This document shows, piece by piece, positions 34,264 to 47,249 of a stretch of 64,000 nt of DNA; within the stretch, counting starts at the first letter, position 1; every line of letters begins with the position of its first letter. The position numbers were made by a program, and so were the translations under genes. This DNA comes from Monosporascus cannonballus (Eukaryota; Ascomycota; Sordariomycetes; Xylariales): contig QJNS01000068.1 of the NCBI GenBank assembly GCA_004154925.1, positions 124,001 through 188,000 on the forward strand, in the 5' to 3' direction. The notes beneath the pieces are model-generated. The model did not search any database. It saw only the letters and a program-made list of their open reading frames with translations, and was not told where the DNA came from.

Positions 34264-36939
34264 GTTTTAAAATTCATATTTTCAAAACGTTTTGTATTTC
34301 GCCGAATTATTTCTTTAAATGCATAAACGTTTAATTCGAAAAACATGATATTCGTTACGTTTATTGTTAAACCTTCTTCGAAAACCCTTTTTTAATTAAT
34401 TACTCGTTAAACTTTTAATTAAAAACCTTTGTCTTAATATTTAGTTGAATATATAATTAATAAGATAAATAATTATTCTTATTAATATTATTAATAAATT
34501 TAATTAAACTTTTTTATTAATAAGTATATTATACATCTCGCAATATTTATATGTCCGGCACGTTTTTGAACATTTACGGAATTTTTAATATATGAATTTA
34601 AAAATTTATAAAAAATCTTTTTATGAAAGTGCTCTTTTCTAAATTTATTTTCGAATTTTCTTTTAGTTTAATGTAATTATTTTAATTTTAATACAACATT
34701 ATTTTTTAAAACAAATGTTATTAAGTTTATTAAAATGGTTAAAACATATTTTTTATATATTAAAATATAATTAAATTTAATTCTTATAACTAATTCACTA
34801 ATATTTAACATTTTAGTAATTGCGTCGAAAGTAGCATTAAATTGGAAAAGATTAATATATATCGTATTAAGATTTCTTTCCAATTAATTATTTTTACGAA
34901 ACTTTGTTATACTTTATTCATTTAATACTTTTAAAATTAAATTAATAAAAATAAAGAAATTTTCATTTCGGCAATTATTTATATCCCTATTTCGAAAACC
35001 TGTAAAATTAAATATATCAATTTTTAATTCTATAATATAATGTCTTCTTAAAAGCTTATTCTTTTTTTAAAAAAAGAAATATTACTTTAAATCTTAGTTA
35101 TTTAATTAATTTAAAAAAGAAAAACATTTATATTAACAGTTTTAGAATAAAACTGTTATTTCGAATTTAAAAATTACTTGAATTTATGTATCCTTATTAT
35201 TTTGTAAAATAATAATATTAATTTCGTTAGTTATTATAAATATTACCAAAATAATGTCGTGTTCGATATTTTTGGATATTGTTTTAATATAATATATAAT
35301 AAGTGAATAATTAATTTTATTCATTTTTTATTTTATCCTTTTTATAGCCTTATAATTAGTAACGTGAATATTATAATTGTATTAAAATTCAAGTTATTAT
35401 ACCGTATATATAAAATTGATTTGATATAAATTTTAAAAATATATAAATATCTGTTTCTTTAAAAGGCATTAAATATTTTAACAGTATAATAAACGTAATC
35501 CTTTATAAACTCTAGCTTATAATATCGAAATCTTTTCTTTTTATTAAAACTATCTTTTTTTATTTAAAAATACATATTGGCGAAATTAATTTTATAACTA
35601 TTTATATCAATATTCTTAATAACAGTTTCAAAGCGCATATTTTATTAGTTGTATTTAAAGTAATATTATTAACTTATAAATTTATACAATGTTTTTAATA
35701 AAAGATATTAAAGTTAATTAAAAAGCCGATAATTTATTATTATTTTAAATACGTTTTATAACAATTTCTAATCTGTAGATATTGTTCGAAATATATATAT
35801 TTATTTTCTTTTTAATTTTAAAGATTTCGATTTATCTTAAATTCTCAATATCTTTATAAATATATTTCTTTACCGATATATTTTTTTCGTTATATAATTA
35901 TAACGATGGTTATCGTTATTATTACCGTTGTTATTAAGGTTATTTAGGATATTTTTAAATTTCATTATTCAATTAAGTATTCTTATTTTTACATAGCTTG
36001 AAACGTCCCGTATAATATTAATTTCATTATAATGTTTTAAATTTTCTACAACTTTATATAATTTCGAAATCGTTTTACAAACTTTTATACGAATAATTAT
36101 TCGGCAGAATCTTTATTTTCCAATATAACTTCCTTTATTATAGTAATTTCAATAATAAAAACTTAAGTCAAAAAACCTCAATAACCTTTAGCGAATTAAG
36201 ATGTCCGTAATATTCGATAACGGCTAGAATTTAAACTTGTGCGATTTTAATATACATTTTTCAATATGTAAATAGCCAAATATTATTTAAATTTCATTAA
36301 TTTTTAGCGTTTACTTATATGAAATATTAATTTGGTAAATTCGAAAACTATTAGTAAACTTGAATATATTTATGTAAGAATTAGACTCTTTTCGAAATAT
36401 AAATCTTTTTTCAGTATGTCTTATAATAATTACGATAAACCTATTCATTTAAAAAACGTATTGATATTACCGAAAGTCTTTCCTATGTAATATAAAAGAA
36501 ATACTTTTTATTATATATTTTTAGGTTTTTCTTTCACATTTTAATAATTCTGCTTAAAATGAATCGATATTATTAATAAAAACAAAATTTGAATTATACT
36601 AAAGTTAAGATATATCTATAATATACCAGGGTTTATATTAATATTAAAATAGAAAATATTATATTTTTTATAGATTCTTTTCTTACATCAATATTTAAAA
36701 ATGTGTTTTAACATCTTTTTTTCAAGGTTTATTAATTAGGTAATCATAATTTGAAAAGTAGTATATGAAATAAACGGGCTCAAATAATTAAAATATGACT
36801 ATTATAAAGTAAGTATTTTAAAACGGAAAAAATTAATATATCGTAAAAATAATAACAAAATTCCGAATAGCTTTCATATAATAAATACAACGAATATATT
36901 GAAGTAAAACTAAAAAGAAATACGAATCGGGCATATAAC
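34264..36939. other. Element X body, right part (5' region in coding sense)
   Basis: 2.7 kb of very AT-rich sequence between E4 and the right LTR of X. Expected to be the gag and early pol of X on the minus strand, but no motif can be read with confidence. Short frames such as 34677-34883 (minus) have no recognisable domain. Confidence 0.45.
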
Positions 36940-37180
36940 TATAAACTTTTAACATTACATTAAAAAACCTATAATTGGAAAATGTTATAATTAATAGGTT
37001 ATATAAACCTTGTAAGGTCTTAGATAAACGGTAAAGATAACGATCCCTCTTTTTATATACGTAAATACAACTGTAACTAAGAGGAAAAGATACCGGGAGT
37101 GCGTAAAGTAACCTTCTTTCAGTAAGTGTTCAAACTAAGCCAAGGCTTAGTTGTTTGATCGACTTCAGCTGGGTCTGACA
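36940..37180 (-). repeat. Right LTR of element X (5' LTR in coding sense)
   Basis: 241 bp, starting TATAAACTTTT and ending GGGTCTGACA; GTTAT follows. A 20-bp palindrome AACTAAGCCAAGGCTTAGTT lies at 37133-37152. On the minus strand there is a TATA box, TATATAAAAAGAGGG. The proximal 180 bp are less mutated than the rest. Confidence 0.8.
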
Positions 37181-37185
37181 GTTAT

Positions 37186-37577
37186 CGACTGAGAAATTTG
37201 TCCTGTGGAAAGCTGAAAAGTACAGGGTGAAAGACTCTAGGAAAACGTCGACGTATGACCAGATTGAAAGGAGAACGTAAAAGTACGATACTGCAACCTT
37301 TGCCAAATTATGAGAGGGGGATGGAATTGCGCAGAGGTGTTAAGGAAAACTATGATAGGACTGACTTGCACTCAAAATGGCAGTATTGGCTAGATCGCTA
37401 CGGAAGACCTAAGCAAAAATTATTTATTGATTGGGATGCAATATTACAAGGCAGAGCTGCCGATGAAAACTCAAAAATGCACGTTTTTACGCAAACGAAG
37501 CCAAGTTTGCACCCTATATTCGCATAGTAATTACCACGTCTCTGGATATATCGATCTGACATCACCTACTTATAGGG
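37186..37577. other. Stranded piece of host DNA between two transposon nests
   Basis: GC-moderate, not RIP-mutated. It is bounded on the left by the GTTAT copy of X and ends with the TAGGG copy of E5 (37573-37577). A plus-strand frame of 90 codons (37255-37527) shows no known domain. The frame from 37394 continues across the E5 insertion (see the two pseudogene pieces). Confidence 0.7.
37394..37577 (+). pseudogene. Host open frame of unknown function, left piece (split by E5)
   Basis: This frame is open from 37394, just after a TAG, with an ATG at 37427, to the E5 insertion at 37577. Joined to 51470-51475 and 51835-52010 it makes a continuous open frame of 121 codons ending at TAA 52008-52010. 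In the present arrangement it runs into the E5 LTR and stops at 37609. I recognise no domain. The rival frame 37255-37527 overlaps it, so at most one is real. The open length across two independent insertion scars is suggestive but could be chance. Confidence 0.35.
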
Positions 37578-37947
37578 TGTCACGTCTAGGCGATTTAAAC
37601 AACTATTAAACCTAAGTCGTACGGATTTATGTTGGCAGAAGTGTCGACGGATTCTGAGCAACAAATACAGTAACTGGTTACGTCTCGCAATACCAAAGAC
37701 GTTGAGAGTAATAAATTATTATTGCAAGCTATTGCTATTAAAATTATGGAAATAACGAAGATATATATTTTTTATAAATTAATTAGTTTTTTATTAGATT
37801 TTAAAGTTTTGATAAATCCAATTATATTAAATGTAATTAGTGTTGTGTAAATTCTTTTAAATTTTAATATTAAAAAACATCCACATTACGCAATTCTTTA
37901 ATATAAGTTCGACCGTTTTATAACCGGTTTTAACCTGAGTTATAACA
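37578..37947 (-). repeat. E5 LTR, left copy (3' LTR in coding sense)
   Basis: 370 bp. The first 150 bp keep the family sequence (TTAAACAACTATTAAACC, GTCGTACGG) fairly well; the distal part is AT-rich and ends ACCTGAGTTATAACA. Confidence 0.85.
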
Positions 37948-39379
37948 CGATTTTTTTAAAAATTTTTATCTTTGAAAATTTGCTTTTAATAAATATTATT
38001 TTATTATAACAGATTGTATTATTAATTGCAAATTTTATAATTGCCTTAATTGAAAAAAGAACTTAAAATCTTTGACTATTTATATCGTAAAATTTGGTTT
38101 TAAAATAATACTATATACGCCGTATTTAGAAAATAATACCAAATATTAAATAATTAAAAGAATTCGTCGTTATAACAAATATATTAAAACTCGTTATGAT
38201 TGTAAGAATCTAGGTATTTCGATTAACTTTTTACATCGTATTACAGGGAAAAACTCGTTTAAATCAAAAAGAATTATTATTGAAAAAACCTTAAAAAAGT
38301 CTTAACGCGCAAATAACGGAATATTAACGAATCTATTAATCGCTTTTTTCTTTTACATTATATAAAGAATTTCTGTTACAAAAAAACAATTAAATGTCTT
38401 AATTATAGGCTTTCGTTAGAAAATAAATTAAAGAAATAAAAACGTACTGAAATTAAAGTTACCGTAATCCCGCTTTTTATTAACTCTTTCGATTAATTCG
38501 TTTTTGAAAATTTCGATTAAGCTGTTATTATTAGCGATCTCGGCATCGTTAGTAAAAGCTCTTTAGTAGGCGTTAAGTATTTTTAGGATTTTTCGCGGTC
38601 TTTTAAGTATTTTCGAAATCTGGATATTTTGTTTATTCAGTTAAATATTAGGTAAGTTCATTTTTTATATCGAAGATTTTCTTTACATTATATATAATTT
38701 CATTTTCTGCTTTTACGGCGTTTTATTACGTATATATTTTAACGATTTTATTATTATTCAAGCAATAAAATGCCAAAAATAAAGTAGAATTAATTTTTGA
38801 TAATATGGTTAATTATTAATTATCGTTTGAAATTCTTCTAGTAGTTTTTATACCTCGACATATTTAAAATCAATCTTTTAGTTAGGTCTTCTCGTTTAAA
38901 TATTATTGGTAATAAAATAAAATATTTTGTTTTTGTGAAAATTCTTTTAACCTTTTTATTATAATGTTTACTTATATAATTATATATTAAGCTTAATTTT
39001 AATTTTATCTTATAATATAATTTCCTAAGTTATTTTAACATAAATATCACTTTAACTTCAATAAACTCGTCATATATATTTTTGTAAATATTAGACCTAA
39101 AACTAAAATTTCGATCTATTAAAATTACTTTAATAATATTATAATAATTGGTATTATAAATTAATTTAGTAAAAAATAGTTCGTAATTTAAATATTTTAT
39201 GCGTAATTAATATAAATTTTTAAATATGTTTTTAAACTTTAGTTAAATTACGTCGTTTCTTTGTTTATTTAAAATGTAAACTGATTTATACTATAAAATA
39301 TTGCTAAAACTTTAAAATAAATGTAATTTCTTTTTCGAAAAGAGTTTCGTATAATAACATATACATAATGAAAATATTC

Positions 39380-39530
39380 TTTTATAATAATATATATTAT
39401 TTATTTGGTAACGTAAAAGATAAAAGAACTTTGTAAATTTATTAACCAAAATAAACATATAATTATAATATATTTTTATTACTAAACTTTCGAACTAGGA
39501 AATTCTTGTAATAAAATCTATAATAATTGC
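39380..39530 (-). pseudogene. E5 integrase core fragment
   Basis: The minus strand reads AIIIDFITRIS, then a stop, then YYNYMFILVNKFTKFFYLL. It fits FDFIxxLPxS...YDxIxVVVDRFTKFxYF. The VDRF Asp is Asn. The sequence around it is unreadable. Confidence 0.5.
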
Positions 39531-40329
39531 ATTTTGTATTTTTTTAAATCGATAATAATTGAAACCTTTTCTTAAATTTATATTGTTATAATTTGACCTT
39601 ATTATAATGGTTTTATCACCGGGAGATTTATTAAATTATTTTTTTAACTTTTAAAAAATAAATATATTTAATTTGTTTTAAAGTTTTGTTAATCTTTAAA
39701 AATTTAGATAACTAATATTTATATATATTACGTATTAGTTTTATTTAATATTCTGCCGGCATATATAACTTATTTTCTTTATCTTGTAGTTAATCATTAT
39801 TATATTATTTGACTTTTTAATATATATTATATAGTATAACTCGTACTATCGTAATTTGGTATATGTTTAAATATTGTTTAAGAAAATATCGAAAATTATA
39901 TAATTAATTTTAAATATCCTCTTTATCGTTTTTATACATTTGTTTAAATAATAACGGAATAAAACTTTATGACCTTTTCTGTATATCGTAATTATAATTC
40001 TATAAATCTTTTAATCGTAATAAAACGCGTAAAAACTTTAATAATTTGTATAAATCTCAAATTAATAAAGATTTGTTTTTAAAAAAGTCTTTAAGTTTTA
40101 AAGAAGTTATAAAAATAACCATAAATTGCTTATTTAAAATAACGCAACTATATTCGGCTTTTGCACTTTAAATGCAAAATATAATAAATTATAATTTACG
40201 ATATTTATTCTATTATTCGTTTACAATTTAAGATATACTTCGAACTACCGGTTTTTAATTTGATAAAATATATTAAAATATATATAATTAATATTAGTTT
40301 ATCAATAACCGTATTTTTAAATTCTTAAA

Positions 40330-40700
40330 ATGCTTTTTGTAATTATAATATTTATTAAAAAAGGTTCTTAATAAAATTATTTAAATATATAATAATGTTG
40401 ATAATATTTCGATAAACCTTTTATAATAATTAGGAAATTTAAGAAGTATTTATTTTTTTCTTTGAATTATAATAAATATTGATTATTTAATCATTATAAC
40501 AATTTTTGTGGATTTATTCTAATATCTTTCGACATAATAATATTTTTTAAACTTCTTTTATTTATAAAATTAATTTTATTTTATATTAATAAAAACGTCA
40601 GTAATGCGTAAAATTTGAAAGATGTTATAAATATATTTTACATATTTAATTTATTTTAAAATAAACAAAACTATCTTCGAAATAACATGTTAAAGAATTA
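40330..40700 (-). pseudogene. E5 reverse transcriptase, catalytic box to thumb
   Basis: Minus-strand readings are CYFEDSFVYF (box at 40673-40684) and, farther on, FPNYYKRFIEILSTL. The latter fits the thumb motif FANYYRRFIRNFSKIA seen in E3. The box has Glu-Asp instead of Asp-Asp. Numerous stops. Confidence 0.55.
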
Positions 40701-43052
40701 TCGAAAATATTTCTATAATATAATTTATAATATCTTAAAAATTTTCAACCCATTTATATATCTTATTAATATAATGAAATACTTATATAATCCGAATTAT
40801 GTTTTAAAAATGATATTATATTTATGTCTTTTTCAAACTTTAATCAATGTATATTTATTTTCAAGATCAAATATTTTAAAGTACTTAAGCTTTTTAAAAT
40901 TAATTTTTTATTTGAATAATTAAAAATAATATCGTTTTATTATCGGTAATCGATTATATATCGTAATTTGTTATTCTTTTTAAAGTATCCAAAATATAAG
41001 ATATGTTATAGATAATTTTAAAGGTTAAATATATATTTTCAACAATAGATTTTTAAAATACTTTTCAAAAACATATAATTCGTTTTCGTTAAACTTATTA
41101 GTAAAGTAATATTTCTTAAATAAGTTTTTTTTAAAACCTATTTCATAATTTCATTTAATATATTTAAATAGGTTTATATTAAGGTTTTATTTCAATCATT
41201 ATTTATAGTTATACAAATATAATAATATATTAATTAAATATTTTAACTTGTACCATTATTGTTTTTAATCATTATTTGAATACTTAAATTTTGCCTTAAT
41301 AATAATAATAATAATAATACGTCGCATATTCTCTATTATCTATTTATTTAATATTTTATTCCCTTAAAAATAAGGTATTCATCGCATTTATATATTTATA
41401 TTCGTTGTTCTTGAGAATTATGTATTGGACTTTTAATTTTCTTTTTATTTATTATTGTCATATAAAATAGATTTTACATAATTAATGTTTCTGTTAATCA
41501 AAATTTAGTTTTAATATATTTATAATAATCTTAATGTTTTATTGTAATTCTTAAATAAAACGATATCGATATTAATTATTTGGTTTAATTTTTAGACAAA
41601 GGTTTCAAAGTAATTAATTTCACATGAAACATTTTCGCTAATAAAAGTAAAATTCCGATTTTTAATACTTAAAATTAAGTAGAGTTTTATTTTATATTTT
41701 TATAGAAATTTATTATTATTGATAAAATTTGAAATAATATAATTTTCGCTTAAGGTTCGGTAGTTTATTAATATAATATATAACTATATTTCCATTCGCA
41801 TATTTAAGATAAGAAAGTTATTAACCGTTTTTATTGTTACGTTTAAACCCCTTTTAAAACGATTTTTTAACTTTTTTAAATTTCTTTACTGTAAGCCTTT
41901 CTTAAACGTGATTTCCTTTCTTTTAATCTTTTTTCGAATTCTTCGAATTTTTCGAACTTTTTGAATTTTATTTACATTTTAATATATAACGCGTTAAATT
42001 ATTAAAGTTATCATTTTTGTTGACATACTTACTTTTTAAAATACATTCAATTTCCTTAAATTAATTTATAAGTGTTTGTTTTATAAACTAAATCAATTTT
42101 CCGTTTAATGTATAAGACTATATTTAGCCTTTTATAATTTATCGTTTTTTAAAAGTATTTCAATAAATTATCGAATTTTTTTAAAATAAATTTAAGATTT
42201 ATAATAAATATTAATTAGAAATAAAGGTCGGTAAAAACTGTTTTGTATAAATCTTATAGTAATAAATTTTTAAATATATTAAAATCATAGTTTTATAAAT
42301 TAATAACTATAGTAATTATAAAGGCAAAAAGGTTCTGTTGCGGGAAATATTTGCTTCTGTATTAATTTTATAATATTATTTATTTACGGATATTATTTAA
42401 TTAAAAAATAATGTAAACATGTTAACATTTTTATTTTTTAATATTATTACATTAAATTTAATTAAAGAAATTAAATATTTCTTTATATATACTTAAAATA
42501 TGTCAATAAATAAGTCTTTTTTATTTGATATATATTTGATATTTTCGTCGTTTATAACATACGGCGTACGTTTGCTATATTAATTTACTGTTTTGAAATA
42601 AATATTTTTTAAAGCTTATTATTATTTCCTTTGCACTTTTAGCCAAATATATTGATTTTTCGCGTTTTGTGTTAAATCTTTAATTATAATAACCTTATTT
42701 TATATTAAATTCCGATTATATAATTAATATTTCTCTTATTGTTTAGATTTCTTTTAATTATTCTTTAAGTACTAGGATTTAAGTACTTTGTGTAACTTTT
42801 TAAATTAAACGTATTTACAAACATTATATTCTTTTTTAATGATTGTAATATATAATTCAAGTTTCATCTTTTCAGTATATGATTTTATTTTTTTAAGGTT
42901 TTATATAATATACTATAAGATAGAATTATGTTAAATAGTATTAATATTTATTTGCAATATATTGTTATATTTACTTTTAATATTTTCTATGTATTATATA
43001 TGTAATCGGTTGTTAATTTGAATTGTTAAAACGATAAAACCCGATATATATT

Positions 43053-43473
43053 TGTTACGACCTGACAAGCCACGGCCTCCAGGGACGGTCGCAACGGAAA
43101 AGGCCAAGAAAATTATGTGGATCAGGTCACGTGATGGATTACCAGCTCACTAATGATAAGCCAATAAGCCGGATTACCAGCTCACTGGTAATAAGCCAGT
43201 AAGCCGGATCACCAACTTATTAATAATAAGCCAATAAGCCGAATCACCAACTTACTAATAATAATCCAGCTAAAGAAAAAGGATATATACGTTTATTAAT
43301 TCTATAATTTAAATAGCCTTAATTTGTAATAATAATTCGTTACCCAAAACGCCCTTGGTATTACGAGACGTAATACGTTACCGTATTTATTATTCAGATT
43401 CCCATAATACTCCTGCCAACATAAACCCGTCGACTTAAGGTTTAATAGTTGGTTAAACCGCCTAGCCGTCACA
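43053..43473 (+). mobile_element. Solo LTR (421 bp) inside E5
   Basis: Starts TGTTACGACCTGACAAGCC and ends CGCCTAGCCGTCACA, with ATATT on both sides (43048-43052 and 43474-43478). It contains about three tandem copies of a 35-bp unit (GGATTACCAGCTCACTGGTA...AATAAGCC) near 43,135-43,265. Same LTR family as 51476-51829 but opposite in orientation. Only moderately mutated in its 5' half. Confidence 0.88.
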
Positions 43474-44269
43474 ATATTCGTATTAATTTATTTTAAATCC
43501 CGATTTTTACATTGTCTTTTTAATTGTAAAAAAATTTAATTATTAATATTTTTTACATTTAATTTAAATTTAATATTAATTGAAAAATCTTAGTACTGTA
43601 ATTAAATATTATTTTGTTTAATTATCAATATTAAATTCATATTTCGGCTTTCATATATTGATTTATTGTTTCAAAACGTTTTAATAATTTGTACTTAAAT
43701 TATTCCTAATTTTTACATAATTATATTACGTTTAAACCTTACTATTTTATAAACAAAATATATATTTCTTTATAATAAATTTGAACTAAATCATTATACA
43801 GTTTTATGCATTGCTGAATTAATAATTTTATTTCTATAATATATATAGCGAAATAAACAAAATCTTTTTAAAAATATAATCGATATTATATCGGAAATAA
43901 TTATAATTTCGTAGAAATATTACTAAACGGTTTAAATTTAAAAAACTTCAAAATATTTATAATCTTTTAATAAATGTTAATTATATAATTCTATTCATTT
44001 TGGAAAGGTTTTCTCTATCCGGAATTTTATATCTGCTTTTAAGTTCTTCGTATATCGTTTAAAACAATTTTATAAAATTAACGTTTTCCTTTTTGAAATA
44101 AATAAAACATGCTTTTAACAGTTTTAATCGTTGAAATGTTTCTTTTTTAATTAAACATAATTATTACTTTTTATCGTTTAAATTTACATTATTAATAAAA
44201 GTTTCGCAAATTTATTATTATTTAATATATATATTAATTACAATATTACTTAAACTTTAACGATATTAT

Positions 44270-44685
44270 TGTTATGACCTAACGGTCTTGGTTTCTGAAA
44301 ACGGTCGGGATCCTGAAGAACCAGACCCCGACCTAGCCAAGAAGTCACGTGACTGGCTCAAAGGGCTCAAGGGCCCTAATTGGACAAAAGGGCTTGAGCC
44401 GAATGAGCACCAGAAGGGGCTTAAAGGGGCTTAAGGGAACTTAACTAAAAAAGTATCGTTGAGCCATAATAAATACCTTAAGCTAATACAAGGATATATA
44501 CGTTCATTATTTCCATAATTCAGATAACTTTAGCTTACAATATAATATTATTACTTAAAATATTTTTAATATTACGAAACATAATACGTTACTATATTTA
44601 TTACTTAAATTCGTACGATATTTTTATTAATATAAACTCGTCAACTTATGGTTTAATAATTGGTTAAACCGTTTAATTCGTTATA
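44270..44685 (+). repeat. 5' LTR of E6
   Basis: Starts TGTTATGACCTAACGG and ends AATTCGTTATA. The U3-like first 200 bp are GC-rich with GGGGCTTAAA-type short repeats. The distal half is RIP-changed relative to the 3' copy. Confidence 0.9.
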
Positions 44686-44899
44686 CGTTACAAAGTTTTA
44701 TTTAATAATACCGTTAAATTCTAAATAATATTTAATACTGTTAAAATATTAACCAGTATTTAAAAAACTTTTATTTAGCATTTTTAAACTCGAATTCGGG
44801 AACTGGAAAAAAAGGTTCGACAACTTAAGGTTACGTTACCTACTTAACCCTTTTTCGCCCGCATAAAACCTAAAAAATCAAAACCTTACGATAAAAAAA

Positions 44900-45930
44900 T
44901 TACCTTTAAATCTTTTTAATTTAAGTACGAATTTACTTTTATTTTCTAAACCTTCATAATCCAGCGGATATAATCCTAATAATAAAAATATACTTAATAA
45001 AAAATATAATTAATTAATTTAAGCCTATTATAAGAAATTGTTTAAAAATAAAAAAGCCGGATAAAAAGAATTTTATTAATAAAATATTTTTATTTTATAT
45101 TAATTTCGAAAATAAAGTACATAATAATTTTGGCAATCCGGATAAAAAATGATTTACGGCTTAATAACTTTTGTAATTCCAACAAAAAGATTTATATCTA
45201 AATACGCCGTAATTTTCAAAAGCTTTACGGCTAAGGCCGGATAAGAAAACGACAAAACCGATATCCTTATCGACATATTTTAAAAAAAATTAAAAAACGA
45301 TATAAAAGATGAAGTTATTCGAATAAAGCCATTAATTACTTTAAATTAATATATTACAAAAGTAATTAAAATTAATAATTAATAATTTGAAAAATAATAA
45401 GAAAAAAAAGATAATATGCTTTACGTTCGGGATATAACAAATCCAACCAAAGAAAAAAACGAAATGCACTTTTTATTTTTTACGGAACAGCATTAGGACT
45501 TATGGAATTCGGCGTTACCCATAAATAGGATTAAAGCCCGATTAAATGCTTTAATTATGGCAAAATAGAATATAAGGCCTATAAGTACAAAAAGCCCAAA
45601 AAGCCACAATAAAAAAATTGGACCCCTATACCGGAAGGACAATTTAAAAATAACTAAAGAAATAATAATAAAGTTATTAACATAATTTAAGCCAAATGTA
45701 TATTAAGTTTACGGCAAAAACGCTAATAAAGACTGTTTTAACAAAGAATTCGACGAAAAATGCAAAAATTCAAAAAGCTAGCTTAATAAGCATTGCGAAC
45801 ATAATAAGAGGCATTATGAAAATAATTACGCAAATACCAAAATTAAACAAAACAAATTTTTCCCGGAACCCTTAATTGATACGGCAAAATATATGCCATA
45901 TACTGTCGACAATGGGAATATCCCGATTAC
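44900..45930 (+). pseudogene. E6 gag and nucleocapsid region
   Basis: Coding remnant following the 5' LTR. The Lys/Cys/His block near 45,715-45,845 reads YGKNANKDCFNKEFDEKCKN, then SKS, a stop, and LNKHCEHNKRHYENNYANT. It is co-linear with the E4 block at 28.9-29.05 kb. Probable RNA-binding nucleocapsid. Confidence 0.5.
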
Positions 45931-46629
45931 GAAAAATAAAAATAACATATTTACGAACGAATTACCCGTATATATTATAAGGGATTTAATTTTTCAAACA
46001 GTACCAAAAATAACAAAAATAATAAATAATGGTATTAATATTTTCGAATTATAACCTTAAAAGATATTGAATAATTGGCCGAAATAAAAAGCTAATTCGA
46101 AAAAAAATAATATCCGTAAAAAACCCGTTTTATTATTATAAATAATGTAACTATTAAACGGAAAAAAAACTAATCCAGCGTACGGTAAAAAAATATTATT
46201 AAAAAATTATTACGGATTTTTATTTTTAATTAATATTTATTATAAATTTCTAAGAAAAAATACCATTAAAAATATATTAATTTATAAAAAGTTTTCCAAA
46301 CGATAAATAAAATAACGCATAATAAAATATAATCGTAAATATAAAAAAATAATTTATTCGATAAGAAAAAAAACTGTAAAAATTCAGAAATAATTAATAC
46401 AGCTTAAAGAAATAATACGCCGGCAATAATAACAAATATAATAACTTAACGCGCTAAATAAAAAAATATAAATAAGGTTCGATAAATTCGAATAACAATT
46501 AAAAAAAAAGTTACTTATAAAAAAGCTGCAAAATAACAAAACCCAGAAAAATTAAAGGGAATTTCCAAAAAAGGTTTTAAACGTAATAATAAAAAACGTT
46601 AACGATTTTATTATTTTAAACATATAAAT

Positions 46630-46965
46630 CGGAACGTATTAATATACCGTAATAATGGATTACGGAACTTTAAGGGGAAATTATATTGTACCAAATATAA
46701 TTAATAAGTTTAAATTGTCATAAAAATATAAGTTGGAACCTTATATAACGACGAATGCCGAAAGTTAGGAATTCGTTTACGATAACGGAAAAATTATACG
46801 CGAAATTAATTATTTCGAGATTTTTATTAAAAAATGATATCAAATAGTTAATTTCGACATTATTTTATTTGGAAATTACGATATAATCTTAGAATTATTA
46901 TGGATACGCTAATACGAAATTTTAATTAACGGAAAAACTGGCCAGATAAAATTTGTTTTATTTTT
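46630..46965 (+). pseudogene. E6 protease region
   Basis: The frame reads MDYGTLRGNYIVPNIINKFK, then EPYITTNAE, then YDNGKIIREINYFE. This corresponds to the retropepsin segment D-S-G-A-x-GNF-V-x-P, with the active-site Asp retained and Ser as Tyr, and its downstream strands. Stops lie within. Confidence 0.58.
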
Positions 46966-47249
46966 TGTTAATAAATAAAAAAAATTTAAAATCTTAATAT
47001 TCGATCGATAATGGTAACAAATATAGGTATAAAAACACGACAGAAATTTTATTACCTAAAAAAACAAAATATAAAAAAAAGGCGTATTAAAAAAATATAA
47101 CGTATTATTATTATTATCAGAATAAATTTAAAATAATTAAATAATAATTTAAAATAATAAGAATAACAGCTCCAGAAATTAAGAAACTTAATTAATATGT
47201 TACCATAATATTATAAATATAAGCAGTTTTTTAAAAAAGAAATTAATAC

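Larger units (their letters stand above)
2426..37180 (-). mobile_element. Element X: Copia-type LTR retrotransposon relic, interrupted by three nested Gypsy elements
   Basis: Two 241-bp LTR copies (2426-2666 and 36940-37180) match along their length with mostly C/T and G/A differences. They are flanked by identical GTTAT (2421-2425 and 37181-37185). Removing E1, E2 and E4 with one TSD copy each leaves about 5.76 kb, normal for a Copia element. Its body is then 2667-2962, 10361-10478, 25328-27509 and 34264-36939. Coding sense is taken as minus from a RNase H-like RPDxA region near 25.9 kb, a TATAAAAAGAGGG box in the LTR on that strand, and a purine-rich stretch next to the left LTR. It is heavily RIP-mutated and cannot be active. 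The superfamily rests mainly on one motif; the boundaries are firmer. Confidence 0.7.

Noticed and set aside
37255..37527. 90-codon plus-strand frame in the stranded host fragment as an independent gene
   Set aside because: No domain was recognised and it overlaps the frame that continues across the insertion scars. It is mentioned with that fragment but not called as a gene.
43135..43265. Regular 35-bp repeats as a CRISPR-like array
   Set aside because: Repeats are directly adjacent without unique spacers, lie inside an LTR, and the DNA is eukaryotic.
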